Assembly (NCBI RefSeq): GCF_017873815.1
Contig: NZ_JAGGKQ010000002.1
Span: forward strand, 1 to 64,000
From: Halorubrum alkaliphilum
Lineage (GTDB): Archaea > Halobacteriota > Halobacteria > Halobacteriales > Haloferacaceae
Reading direction: 5' to 3'
DNA: 64,000 bases
Positions 40,970 through 49,453 of this stretch are shown piece after piece. The stretch's first letter is position 1. Every line of letters starts with the position of its first letter. Made by a program: the position numbers and the translations under genes. The notes under the pieces were generated by a model. That model saw only the letters and a program-made list of their open reading frames with translations, was not told the origin of the DNA and searched no databases.

Positions 40970-41265
40970 CCCCAGTCGCGAGGCGGGCGCAGGTGACGCA
41001 AGCACTGGAAGGAGCGAACATCCTGAGCGACTGAAGCGCGCAGCGAGCGTGCGCCCGCCTCGCGACTACCCCTTTGAGTCCCACCCAGTACCGCAACCGC
41101 GCCGCACCTCACACCTCCCCAGCCTCGTCGGCCGGCCTTCGGTTCGGCCGACCGACTCCAGCGAGAATCGAAGAGTCTCTGGCAGTCGGGCGACGCGCGA
41201 CGACCTCGCGCCGGCGACGACGGCGCGCAGCGCCGGCTGCCAGAGGGACCGAAGGTCCCTCGCGG
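40954..41265 (+). ncRNA. Candidate structured ncRNA element, copy 3
   Basis: CAAAG (40965-40969) pairs with CTTTG (41072-41076). Beyond a CCC/CCC internal loop, an 18-bp perfect stem forms between AGTCGCGAGGCGGGCGCA (40974-40991) and TGCGCCCGCCTCGCGACT (41050-41067). The conserved 3' block runs 41072-41129, ending CCTCCCCAGCCTCGTC. Downstream hairpins include GGCCGGCC-TTCGGTTC-GGCCGACC, CAGCGAGAATCGAAGA (shared with copy 1), GCGC-AGC-GCGC-type arms and GGGACC-GAA-GGTCCC. The exact ends are unknown. No ORF is credible. Confidence 0.55.
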
Positions 41266-41347
41266 TGAGCGCCACAGCACTGTATCGCATATACATCACC
41301 CTCGTCATCGACAGCGGTGGAGATCCCGTATTCCGAAGCCGCAACGA

Positions 41348-41357
41348 CTTATAAGAC
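41348..41357 (+). promoter_or_regulatory. TATA box of purE
   Basis: ACTTATAAGA is centred ~26 bp before the ATG at 41377, consistent with a leaderless transcript and with rejecting the upstream in-frame ATG at 41317. Confidence 0.55.
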
Positions 41358-41376
41358 GCCGGACGTTACCGGTGAC

Positions 41377-41994
41377 ATGACCACGGTCGCGGACCTCATT
41401 GAGCGACTTGAAGCGGAGGCGGCGGCAGACGCCGACCCAGAGACAACTCCCGAGGTCGGGATCATCATGGGGTCGGACTCCGACCTCCCGACGATGGAGG
41501 GTGCCTACGACGCGCTTCGCGAACTTGGCTTCGCGGAGCAGACCGACTTCGCCGATCCGCCGAACGCACGATACACCTTCGAGAGCTACGTCGTCTCGGC
41601 CCATCGGACCCCAGAGCTCATGTACGCGTACGCAGAGACGGCGGCGGATCGAGGGCTCGACGTGGTCATTGCGGGCGCGGGCGGGAAGTCGGCCGATCTG
41701 CCGAACATGACCGCGTCGATCGCGTATCCGATCCCCGTGATCGGGGTTCCAGTTCAGGAGAAGTCCGTCGACTCCGTGATCGGGATGCCGACCGGCGCGC
41801 CCATCGTCGCCGTCGACGCGGGCAAGTCGTTCAACGCCGGCCTCTCGGCCGCGCAGGTGCTCGCTCGCGAGCACGACACGATCGAGGACCGACTGGTGAC
41901 GTACCACGAGAGCCTCAAAGGCGGCGTCGCCGAGGTCTCCGCCGACCTTCATGACCTCGGCATCGACGGGTTCCACGAGCGGGGCGGCGAGTAG
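41377..41994 (+). CDS. purE: N5-carboxyaminoimidazole ribonucleotide mutase PurE
   Basis: 205 aa. Converts N5-CAIR to CAIR in purine synthesis. GIIMGSDSDLPTM (substrate phosphate loop), SAHRTPELMYAYA (catalytic His), GAGGKSADLPNMTAS and PVIGVPV are all present. An N-terminal ~25-residue extension precedes the core. The partner purK is often directly upstream in haloarchaea but is absent here; the upstream DNA is the hairpin element. It may lie elsewhere. Confidence 0.93.
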   Translation: MTTVADLIERLEAEAAADADPETTPEVGIIMGSDSDLPTMEGAYDALRELGFAEQTDFADPPNARYTFESYVVSAHRTPELMYAYAETAADRGLDVVIAGAGGKSADLPNMTASIAYPIPVIGVPVQEKSVDSVIGMPTGAPIVAVDAGKSFNAGLSAAQVLAREHDTIEDRLVTYHESLKGGVAEVSADLHDLGIDGFHERGGE

Positions 41995-42125
41995 GAGTCG
42001 ATACGGCTCGACGGATCGCCCGAAACGGTCGATCACAAAGGTCTTCGGCGACGTGCGTCCGGTGGGGTGAAGACTCAACGCTTATGAGGGGGCGGTCCAA
42101 ACGCCAGCACGTTACGGAGACCTAT

Positions 42126-42542
42126 ATGAGCGATTGGATAGCGATCGGCGCCTTGGCGGCCGTCGGCCTGCTCATCCCGATAGGGATGATGACCGTGTCG
42201 GCGTTGCTCCGACCGAGCGTGCCTGAGACCGGTAAAAGCACCACCTACGAGTCCGGCGAGACCCCGACCGGCGGGACGAAGATCCGGTTCAACATTCAGT
42301 ACTACATGGTCGCGCTGTTGTTCGTCGTGTTCGACATCGAGACCGTGTTGTTGTTCCCGTGGGTCGTCATCTACCGACCCGCGATCGAGGGCGGCATCCC
42401 GATGATGGACCTGTTGTGGCCGATGCTGGCCTTCGTCGGGATCCTCGCGATCGGACTCGTCTGGGCGTGGCGGACGGGTGCGGTCAAGTGGACTCGCAGC
42501 CCGCGTGCGGCCAGCAGAAAGACGGAGCGTGATCCCAACTAA
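42126..42542 (+). CDS. nuoA: Respiratory complex I subunit A
   Basis: 138 aa from the ATG at 42126, preceded by a GGAG ribosome-binding sequence 8 nt upstream; the longer frame is rejected. Three membrane helices. TTYESGETPTGG and NIQYYMVALLFVVFDIETVLLFPW are the conserved NuoA loop and second helix. First gene of an eleven-gene operon in which most neighbours overlap by 1-13 bp. CTTATG near 42081 may be the promoter. Confidence 0.93.
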   Translation: MSDWIAIGALAAVGLLIPIGMMTVSALLRPSVPETGKSTTYESGETPTGGTKIRFNIQYYMVALLFVVFDIETVLLFPWVVIYRPAIEGGIPMMDLLWPMLAFVGILAIGLVWAWRTGAVKWTRSPRAASRKTERDPN

Positions 42543-43240
42543 TGAGTAGCGACCAACCCTTCATCACCGACGAATCGCGAGTCGTAACCGAGACCCGGGA
42601 CGCCCGAATGACTGGCCAAGGAGACCGGTTTAACTCCCGGCTCCGGGAGGCGTTCGGCTCCTCGCCGTTCATCCTCACCAAGTTCGACAAGTTCCTGAAC
42701 TGGTGTCGCGGCTCCTCGATGTTCATGCTACAGTTCGGCATCGCCTGCTGTAGCATCGAGATGATGCACACCTACGCGGTGAAACACGACCTCGACCGCT
42801 TCGGCAGCGGGGTCCCGCGCGCCTCGCCGCGGCAGGCCGACGTGATGATCGTCCCCGGGACGATCGTCTCGAAGTTCGCCCCGCGGATGAAGCGCGTCTA
42901 CGACCAGATGCCCGAGCCGAAGTTCGTCGTCGGCATGGGCTCGTGTACCATCTCCGGCGGGCCGTTCCAGGAGGGGTACAACGTGATCAAAGGTGCCGAG
43001 GAGGTCATTCCGATCGACATCCACGTGCCCGGCTGTCCGCCCCGTCCCGAAGCGCTGGTGTACGGCGTCGTCAAACTCCAGGAGCGCGTCGCCAACGGCG
43101 AGGCCGCGCCCGTGACGGTGAAACCGTACGAGCTGGAGCAGTTCTCCGACCTCGAAAAGGACGAGTTGGTCGAGAAACTCACCGACCAGATCGATGAGGA
43201 CGAACTGGTCATGCGGTACAACTTCGCCGATTCGCCATGA
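42542..43240 (+). CDS. nuoB: Respiratory complex I subunit B
   Basis: 232 aa, start overlapping the nuoA stop by one base (TAATG). It holds the N2 4Fe-4S cluster: tandem Cys69/Cys70 in [10 protein letters not shown], Cys135 in [10 protein letters not shown] and Cys165 in VPGCPPRPE. This is the cluster that passes electrons to quinone. The N-terminal ~45 residues are an acidic extension; the C-terminal ~30 residues are also acidic, typical of halophiles. Confidence 0.95.
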   Translation: MSSDQPFITDESRVVTETRDARMTGQGDRFNSRLREAFGSSPFILTKFDKFLNWCRGSSMFMLQFGIACCSIEMMHTYAVKHDLDRFGSGVPRASPRQADVMIVPGTIVSKFAPRMKRVYDQMPEPKFVVGMGSCTISGGPFQEGYNVIKGAEEVIPIDIHVPGCPPRPEALVYGVVKLQERVANGEAAPVTVKPYELEQFSDLEKDELVEKLTDQIDEDELVMRYNFADSP

Positions 43241-44904
43241 GCCTCGAAGCACCGGACACACCCGAGACCGACGCGGTAACGGAACACGATCCCGAGGAGC
43301 TCGCGGCCCTGCTCGGTGATCTGGTCGTCGGGCGTGACGACCACCTGAACGCCCCCGGCTTCGTCATCCGCCCGGACACGGTCCAAGAGACGCTGTCGAT
43401 ATTAAAAGAGCAGGCGGGCTACGACCACCTGTCGGTCGTCTCCGCACAGGAGTACGAGAACCGCTACGAGTCGATCTATCACCTGAAGAAGTTCGACGAC
43501 CCGACCCAGGAGGTCAGCGTCGTCGTTCCCGCGGACAAGGATAGCCCGGTTTCGGAGTCCGCGGAACCCGTCTTCCGGACCGCGGACTGGCACGAACGGG
43601 AGGCGTACGACCTGATCGGGATCGAGTACGACGACCACCCCGACCTCCGGCGGATCCTCCTCCCCGAGACGTGGCAGGGTCATCCTCTGTCGATGGATTA
43701 CGACAAGGACCAGCCGCAGATCGCCTCGCTGCCCTCGCACGTCAATCCGATCCAGGAGCATCACATGGACGACGAGTCCGACACGATGTTCCTCAACATC
43801 GGTCCGCACCACCCGGCGACTCACGGCGTTCTCCATCTAAAAACCGTTCTGGACGGCGAGCAGGTCGTCGACGTCGAGTCAGACATCGGCTACCTCCATC
43901 GCTGTGAGGAGCAGATGGCCCAGAACGGGACGTACCGCCACCAGATCATGCCGTACCCCGACCGCTGGGACTACATCTCGGCGGGCCTGCTCAACGAGTG
44001 GGCGTACGCACGTGCGGCCGAGGACCTCGCGGACATCGAGGTTCCGGAGTACGCGCAGGTCATCCGGACGATGGGCGCGGAGATGTGCCGTATCGCCGCG
44101 CACATGCTCGCACTGGCGACGTTCGCGCTCGACGTGAACGGCGACTTCACCGCGACGTTCATGTACGCGATCAACGACCGCGAACGCGTCCAGAATCTGC
44201 TTGAGGACCTGACGGGTCAGCGGCTGATGTTCAACTACTTCCGGCTCGGCGGGGTCGTCTGGGATCTGCCGGAGCCGCGCGAGGAGTTCTTCTCGAAGAC
44301 CCGCGACTTCCTCGATCAGCTGCCCGGCTCCGTCGAGGAGTACCACAACCTCATCACCTCGAACGAGATCTTCCAGATGCGGACGATCGACACGGGAATT
44401 CTCCCGCCCGAGGTCGCGAAGGACTACGGCGCGACCGGTCCGGTCGCTCGCGGTTCGGGCGTCGATTACGACCTCCGTCGTGACGACCCGTACGGCTACT
44501 ACGACGAGCTCGACTGGGACGTGATCACCGAGGACGGCTGTGACAACTACAGCCGCCTCCTCGTTCGGATGCAGGAGGTCGAGGAGTCCGCGAAGATAAT
44601 CGGGCAGTGTATCGACCTGCTCGAGGACTGGCCCGAGGAGGAGCGAAACATCCAGGCGAACGTCCCACGGACGCTGAAGCCGGACGACGACACCGAAATA
44701 TATCGTGCCGTCGAGGCCGCGAAGGGTGAGCTCGGGATCTACATGCGCGCGGACGGCACGGACAAGCCGGCTCGCTTCAAGATCCGCTCGCCGTGCTTCT
44801 CGAACCTCCAGACGCTCCCCGAGATGGCGAACGGGGAGTACATCCCTGACGTGATCGCCGCGCTGGGGAGCCTCGACATCGTGCTCGGAGAGGTGGACCG
44901 CTGA
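43237..44904 (+). CDS. nuoCD: Respiratory complex I fused subunits C and D
   Basis: 555 aa, ATGA overlap with nuoB. The NuoC part (1-175) includes REAYDLIGIEYDDHPDLRRILLPETW. The NuoD part (from ~183) starts FLNIGPHHPATHG and contains the quinone-site His loop, YDYVSAG-like YPDRWDYISAGLLNEWAY, and ends with IRSPCFSNLQTLPEMANGEYIPDVIAALGSLDIVLGEVDR in pieces. C-D fusion is known in several lineages, including haloarchaea. Confidence 0.95.
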   Translation: MSLEAPDTPETDAVTEHDPEELAALLGDLVVGRDDHLNAPGFVIRPDTVQETLSILKEQAGYDHLSVVSAQEYENRYESIYHLKKFDDPTQEVSVVVPADKDSPVSESAEPVFRTADWHEREAYDLIGIEYDDHPDLRRILLPETWQGHPLSMDYDKDQPQIASLPSHVNPIQEHHMDDESDTMFLNIGPHHPATHGVLHLKTVLDGEQVVDVESDIGYLHRCEEQMAQNGTYRHQIMPYPDRWDYISAGLLNEWAYARAAEDLADIEVPEYAQVIRTMGAEMCRIAAHMLALATFALDVNGDFTATFMYAINDRERVQNLLEDLTGQRLMFNYFRLGGVVWDLPEPREEFFSKTRDFLDQLPGSVEEYHNLITSNEIFQMRTIDTGILPPEVAKDYGATGPVARGSGVDYDLRRDDPYGYYDELDWDVITEDGCDNYSRLLVRMQEVEESAKIIGQCIDLLEDWPEEERNIQANVPRTLKPDDDTEIYRAVEAAKGELGIYMRADGTDKPARFKIRSPCFSNLQTLPEMANGEYIPDVIAALGSLDIVLGEVDR

Positions 44905-45977
44905 TGGGAACGGCACCCGCACAGCTGTTCCCCGAGTTCATCGCGGAGACGCTCGGGATATCCGGGGTTCCCGGACAGGTCGTCGGGGCACTCATCGCCG
45001 CGGCTGTCATCGGAAACATCGTTCTCGCGTTCACGGGCGTCGCCGGCCCGTGGGCCAAACGGAAGATCACGGCCGCGTTTACGGACCGGATCGCGGTCGA
45101 CCGTATCGGTCCGTTCGGGCTGTTGATCATCCCGGCGGCGGCGGTCCAACTGCTCGCGAAGGAGCTCATCGTACCCGAGGGCGTCGATCGTCCGACGTGG
45201 GACATCGCGCCGATCCTGCTGCCGGCGTCCGCGCTGCTCGGGTTCGCGGTCATCCCGATGGGACACCTCGGCCCGGTCAACCTCCAACTCGCTGACCCCG
45301 AGGTCGGGCTGGCGTTGGTGTTCGCGTTCGCCTCCATCGCGTCGGTGTCGCTCGTGATGGCCGGCTACGCCTCGAACAACAAGTACTCGATGCTCGGCGG
45401 ACTGCGCGCGGTCGCACAGAACCTCGCGTACGAGATCCCGCTCATCGTCACGGCGATGTCCGTCGTGATCTTCGCCGGGACGCTACAGATGAGCGGCATC
45501 GTCGAGGCACAACAGGACGTGTTGTTCACGATCGCCGGGTTCGACATTCCGACGTGGTATGCCTTGGTGAACCCGTTCGCGTTCGTGTTGTTCCTCACCG
45601 CCAACATGGCTGAGATCGGTCGGAACCCGTTCGACATTCCCGAGGCACCGACTGAGATCGTCGGCGGGTACCAGACGGAGTACTCCTCGGCGTACTTCGT
45701 GTTGTTCTACCTCGGGGAGTTCGTCCACATCTTCCTCGGCGGCGCGATCCTCGCCGTGACGTTCCTCGGCGGGGCGTCCGGCCCCGGACCGGAGAGCATC
45801 GGATTCCTCTGGTTCGTGGTGAAGATCTGGGGCTTCTTCCTGTTCACGCAGTGGGCCCGCGCCGCGTTCCCGCGCGTTCGTATCGACCAGCTGATCGAGA
45901 TCGGCTGGAAAGGGATGCTCGTGTTGTCGTTCGCGAACCTGGTCCTCACGGCCGTAATCGTGGGTGTAATCGTATGA
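44904..45977 (+). CDS. nuoH: Respiratory complex I subunit H
   Basis: 357 aa, one-base overlap with nuoCD (TGATG). About eight membrane helices. EVGLALVFAFASIASVSLVMAGY, LGGLRAVAQNLAYEIPL and NMAEIGRNPFDIPEAPTEIVGGYQTEYS are conserved loops at the quinone entry site. Couples electron transfer to proton pumping as the hinge between arms. It overlaps nuoI by ATGA. Confidence 0.95.
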   Translation: MGTAPAQLFPEFIAETLGISGVPGQVVGALIAAAVIGNIVLAFTGVAGPWAKRKITAAFTDRIAVDRIGPFGLLIIPAAAVQLLAKELIVPEGVDRPTWDIAPILLPASALLGFAVIPMGHLGPVNLQLADPEVGLALVFAFASIASVSLVMAGYASNNKYSMLGGLRAVAQNLAYEIPLIVTAMSVVIFAGTLQMSGIVEAQQDVLFTIAGFDIPTWYALVNPFAFVLFLTANMAEIGRNPFDIPEAPTEIVGGYQTEYSSAYFVLFYLGEFVHIFLGGAILAVTFLGGASGPGPESIGFLWFVVKIWGFFLFTQWARAAFPRVRIDQLIEIGWKGMLVLSFANLVLTAVIVGVIV

Positions 45978-46435
45978 TCGGATTAATGAAATCAATGGCG
46001 ACGACCATGAAGCACGCGCTCGACGGGAAGACGTTCACGGTGGAATACCCGGAGGACGCGCCCGACGTGAGCCCGCGCTTCCGTGGCGTCCACAAGTTCA
46101 GTCAGGAGCGGTGTATCTGGTGTCGACAGTGCGAGAACGTCTGTCCGAACGACACGATCCAGATCGTTCAAGACGACAAGCGCAACGGCGAGCAGTACAA
46201 CCTCCACATCGGACAGTGTATCTACTGTCGGCTGTGTGAGGAGGTCTGCCCCGTCGACGCGATCCTGTTGACACAGAACTTCGAGTTCACCGCGGACACG
46301 AAGGACGACTTCGTGTACAACAAAGAACAGCTCAAGAACGTCCCGTGGTACAAGGGTATCGACCCGCTCGAATCCCGAAACCCCGATCGTGGTGCGTGGA
46401 TCGGTGAGGGTGACGGCGAGATCGACTACCAGTAA
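45974..46435 (+). CDS. nuoI: Respiratory complex I subunit I
   Basis: 153 aa from the ATG at 45974 (4-bp overlap with nuoH). Two 4Fe-4S ferredoxin motifs: Cys47/50/53/57 in CIWCRQCENVCP and Cys82/85/88/92 in CIYCRLCEEVCP, each with the fourth Cys serving the other cluster. Carries electrons towards NuoB. In the absence of NuoEFG it is a probable entry point for electrons from ferredoxin or another donor. A 49-bp gap with a GGAG element separates it from nuoJ1. Confidence 0.95.
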   Translation: MIGLMKSMATTMKHALDGKTFTVEYPEDAPDVSPRFRGVHKFSQERCIWCRQCENVCPNDTIQIVQDDKRNGEQYNLHIGQCIYCRLCEEVCPVDAILLTQNFEFTADTKDDFVYNKEQLKNVPWYKGIDPLESRNPDRGAWIGEGDGEIDYQ

Positions 46436-46484
46436 CGGGCGCGTCTCGAAATCTTCAAAGGGGTTCTCATAGGAGACAAACACA

Positions 46485-46757
46485 ATGGTTTATGCTACTA
46501 TCGCGTTCGGGCTGTTCGCCGCGGTCACGCTGGCGTTCAGCTTAGGGGTCGTCCTCGCGCGCGACGTGTTCCACGCCGCGTTGCTTCTGGGCGGTGCCCT
46601 GACGAGCGTCGCGGTACATTACGTGATGTTACAGGCGGAGTTCATCGCCGCCATGCAGATCCTCGTTTACGTGGGCGGGGTTCTGATACTCGTCACGTTC
46701 GCCGTGATGCTCACGCGATCGGACGACACGGACGATCTGGAGGTGAGTAGCGGATGA
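46485..46757 (+). CDS. nuoJ1: Respiratory complex I subunit J, N-terminal half
   Basis: 90 aa with three hydrophobic helices. It includes RDVFHAALLLGGALTSVAVHYVMLQAEFIAAMQILVYVGGVLIL in pieces, the conserved TM3 region of NuoJ with its π-bulge. It stops where the bacterial protein continues; the rest is the next gene, overlapping by 4 bp. A split NuoJ is characteristic of haloarchaea. GGAG lies ~13 nt before the ATG. Confidence 0.9.
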   Translation: MVYATIAFGLFAAVTLAFSLGVVLARDVFHAALLLGGALTSVAVHYVMLQAEFIAAMQILVYVGGVLILVTFAVMLTRSDDTDDLEVSSG

Positions 46758-47092
46758 CTGAGGACGCCAACGTGAGTCGGGTCCTTCCCGCGGCGGTCGT
46801 CACCCTCGTGTTCGGCGTCATGGCTGTAACGTTCCTCGGCGCCGAATTCGGGGAGTTCTCGACATTTGCGGGCGAGTCAGTCGTCCACAACATCGGGTAC
46901 GCCCTGTTCAACCTCACGGGCTACGAGGAGCTGTCGACGATCCCCTCCGAGGGGTTCCTCGCTGCGTTCCTGATCGTCGCGGTTGCGCTTGACGTCGCCG
47001 TCGACGGGGCGATCTACCTCGCCAAACGCGAGGAGGACGGGTCGATCGTTGCCGCGGTCGGCGAGGCGTTCACCGACGGGGGTGAGCGGTAA
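46754..47092 (+). CDS. nuoJ2: Respiratory complex I subunit J, C-terminal half
   Basis: 112 aa, ATGA overlap with nuoJ1. Two helices: RVLPAAVVTLVFGVMAVTFLG and FLAAFLIVAVALDVAVDGAIYLA, corresponding to NuoJ helices 4 and 5. VHNIGYALFNLTGYEELSTIPSEGF matches the loop before the last helix. It overlaps nuoK by one base. Confidence 0.88.
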   Translation: MTEDANVSRVLPAAVVTLVFGVMAVTFLGAEFGEFSTFAGESVVHNIGYALFNLTGYEELSTIPSEGFLAAFLIVAVALDVAVDGAIYLAKREEDGSIVAAVGEAFTDGGER

Positions 47093-47394
47093 TGGTGCCC
47101 CCCGAGTGGTACCTGCTGCTCGCTGCCGGAGTGTTCTGTATCGGATTATTCGGCGTCCTCACGCGGCGTGATGCGCTGTACTTCCTGATGAGCGTCGAGC
47201 TCATGATGAACGCGGCGAACATCAACTTCGTCGCGTTCGCGCTGTACTACGGTGATCTCACCGGACAGGTGTTCGCCCTGTTCGTCATCGCCTTGGCAGC
47301 TGCGGAGGTCGCGATCGGTATCGGCATCATCCTCGTGTTGTACCGCAACTTCGGGGACACGGACGTCACGGTTCCAACGGAGATGAGGTGGTAA
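47092..47394 (+). CDS. nuoK: Respiratory complex I subunit K
   Basis: 100 aa with three helices. It carries the two conserved membrane Glu residues: SVELMMNAANINFVAFA and AAAEVAIGIGIILVLYR. Part of the proton channel next to NuoJ and NuoN. It starts one base inside nuoJ2 and ends one base before nuoL. Confidence 0.95.
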   Translation: MVPPEWYLLLAAGVFCIGLFGVLTRRDALYFLMSVELMMNAANINFVAFALYYGDLTGQVFALFVIALAAAEVAIGIGIILVLYRNFGDTDVTVPTEMRW

Positions 47395-47395
47395 G

Positions 47396-49453
47396 ATGGT
47401 GGACGCGTTCGCGTACGTCCCGGCCATCGTCCTGCTGCCGTTCTTCTCGTTCGTGGTCGCGCTCGCCGCGGGCCGATACCTCCCGAAGGGCGGTGCCTTC
47501 GGCGGGATCGCGGCGACTGCTGGATCGTCCCTGCTGTCGCTGTGGGTGCTCGCGACGGTCGCCGGCGGCGAGGCATACAACGAGACCATCTACACGTGGG
47601 CAAGCGCCGGCGGTATCGGGCCGACCGACATCGAACTCACGTTCGGACTCCTGATCGACCCGCTGTCGGCGCTCATGCTCGTCATCGTGACGTTGGTCGC
47701 GCTGTTGGTCCACGTGTTCTCGCTCGGCTATATGAACGACGAGGGCGAGACCGGACTCCCGCGCTACTACGCCGGTCTCGGTCTCTTCACCGCCTCCATG
47801 CTCGGGTTCGTCGTCGCCGACAACCTGCTCATGGCGTTCATGTTCTTCGAGCTCGTGGGACTCTGTTCGTACCTCCTGATCGGGTTCCACTTCCGGGAGG
47901 AGGGGCCGCCGTCGGCGGCGAAGAAGGCCTTCTTAGTCACGCGGTTCGGTGACTACTTCTTCCTCGTCGGCGTCGTCGCGGTGCTCGCGACGTTCGGCAC
48001 GGCCCAGTTCGCCGGGGACGGGTCGTTCCCCGCCCTCGCGGACCAAGCGTTGAGCGGTGCCGGTGATGTCGCGTGGGTGCCGGGCGGACTCGAACTCGGC
48101 ACGTGGTTCACGATCATCGGACTGCTGGTGCTCGGCGGCGTCGTCGGGAAGTCCGCACAGTTCCCGCTCCATACGTGGCTGCCCGACGCGATGGAAGGTC
48201 CGACCCCTGTCTCCGCGCTCATTCACGCGGCGACGATGGTCGCAGCCGGCGTCTACCTCGTTGCGCGGATGTTCGGCTTCTACGCGCTGACGCCGACGAC
48301 GCTCGCAGTCATCGCCTTCGTCGGCGGCTTCACCGCCCTGTTCGCAGCGACGATGGGCGTCGTCAAGGACGAACTGAAGCAGGTGCTCGCGTACTCAACC
48401 ATCTCGCAGTACGGCTACATGATGCTCGCGCTCGGCGCGGGATCGTACGTCGCCGCGACCTTCCACTTGATGACGCACGCCTTCTTCAAGGCGCTGCTGT
48501 TCCTCGGTGCGGGTGCGGTGATCATCGCCATGCACCACAACGAGAACATGTGGGACATGGGCGGACTAAAAGAGCGGATGCCCGTTACTTACTGGACGTT
48601 CCTCGCGGGGTCGCTCGCGCTTGCGGGCATCTTCCCGTTCGCGGGCTTCTGGTCGAAAGACGAGATCCTCTATGAGGCGTTCGTCCACGGCCTCAACGAC
48701 CCGCTGCTGCTCGGCGGCTGGGTTATGGGGCTGCTCGCGGTGCCGGTCACTGCGTTCTACACGTTCCGGATGGTGTTCCTGACGTTCCACGGCGAGCCGC
48801 GCAGCGAGTTGGCCCGTGACCCCGAACCCGTTCGCTGGAACGTGAAGGGGCCGTTAACGGTGCTCGGCTCGCTGGCGGTCGTCGCCGGGCTCGTCAACAT
48901 GGTTCCGGTTCAGAAGCTGCTCGGGATCGACGGGATCGACTTTCTCACCCAGTGGCTGAACAACGACTTCGGCGGCATCGACGGCGTGAGCTACTCCGCG
49001 TACAACGACCTGCTCGCGACGTACGGCGGGTACGCGCCGGCGGAGCTTCTCGGACTGAGCGAGGAGTTGACGTTGCTCGTCGCGGCCGGACTCTCGCTCG
49101 GACTCGCCGTCGTCGGCGTACTCGTCGCGTGGCGGCTCTACAACGTCGCGTCACCGACGGAACACACGGCAAAGCTCGGCGGTATCAAGGACGTGCTGTA
49201 CAACAACTACTACCTCGACGAACTGCAGGTATGGACCGCGTATCGGACGGAAGATGCCGCAGGCGGCGCGGACACCTTCGACCAAGGGATCATCGACGGC
49301 GTCGTCAACGGAACCTCCTCGGTCGCGCTCGCGGCGGGGAGCCGGGTTCGACGGATCCAGACGGGGCTCGTCACCCACTACGCCGCGATGTTGACGCTCG
49401 GACTGCTCGCGTTGCTTGTCGCGCTCGGCGTTAGCGGGGGGTGGTTCCTGTGA
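47396..49453 (+). CDS. nuoL: Respiratory complex I subunit L
   Basis: 685 aa, antiporter-like proton channel with about fifteen to sixteen helices. Key residues: the Glu in FMFFELVGLCSYLLIGFHF, Lys in GKSAQFPLHTWLPDAMEGPTPVSALIHAATMVAAGVYL (in pieces), KDELKQVLAYSTISQYGYMM, and ITHAFFKA-like MTHAFFKALLFL. The C-terminal extension (about 560-685), with the lateral helix and NNYYLDELQVWTAYRTEDAAGG, is typical of NuoL. Confidence 0.95.
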   Translation: MVDAFAYVPAIVLLPFFSFVVALAAGRYLPKGGAFGGIAATAGSSLLSLWVLATVAGGEAYNETIYTWASAGGIGPTDIELTFGLLIDPLSALMLVIVTLVALLVHVFSLGYMNDEGETGLPRYYAGLGLFTASMLGFVVADNLLMAFMFFELVGLCSYLLIGFHFREEGPPSAAKKAFLVTRFGDYFFLVGVVAVLATFGTAQFAGDGSFPALADQALSGAGDVAWVPGGLELGTWFTIIGLLVLGGVVGKSAQFPLHTWLPDAMEGPTPVSALIHAATMVAAGVYLVARMFGFYALTPTTLAVIAFVGGFTALFAATMGVVKDELKQVLAYSTISQYGYMMLALGAGSYVAATFHLMTHAFFKALLFLGAGAVIIAMHHNENMWDMGGLKERMPVTYWTFLAGSLALAGIFPFAGFWSKDEILYEAFVHGLNDPLLLGGWVMGLLAVPVTAFYTFRMVFLTFHGEPRSELARDPEPVRWNVKGPLTVLGSLAVVAGLVNMVPVQKLLGIDGIDFLTQWLNNDFGGIDGVSYSAYNDLLATYGGYAPAELLGLSEELTLLVAAGLSLGLAVVGVLVAWRLYNVASPTEHTAKLGGIKDVLYNNYYLDELQVWTAYRTEDAAGGADTFDQGIIDGVVNGTSSVALAAGSRVRRIQTGLVTHYAAMLTLGLLALLVALGVSGGWFL

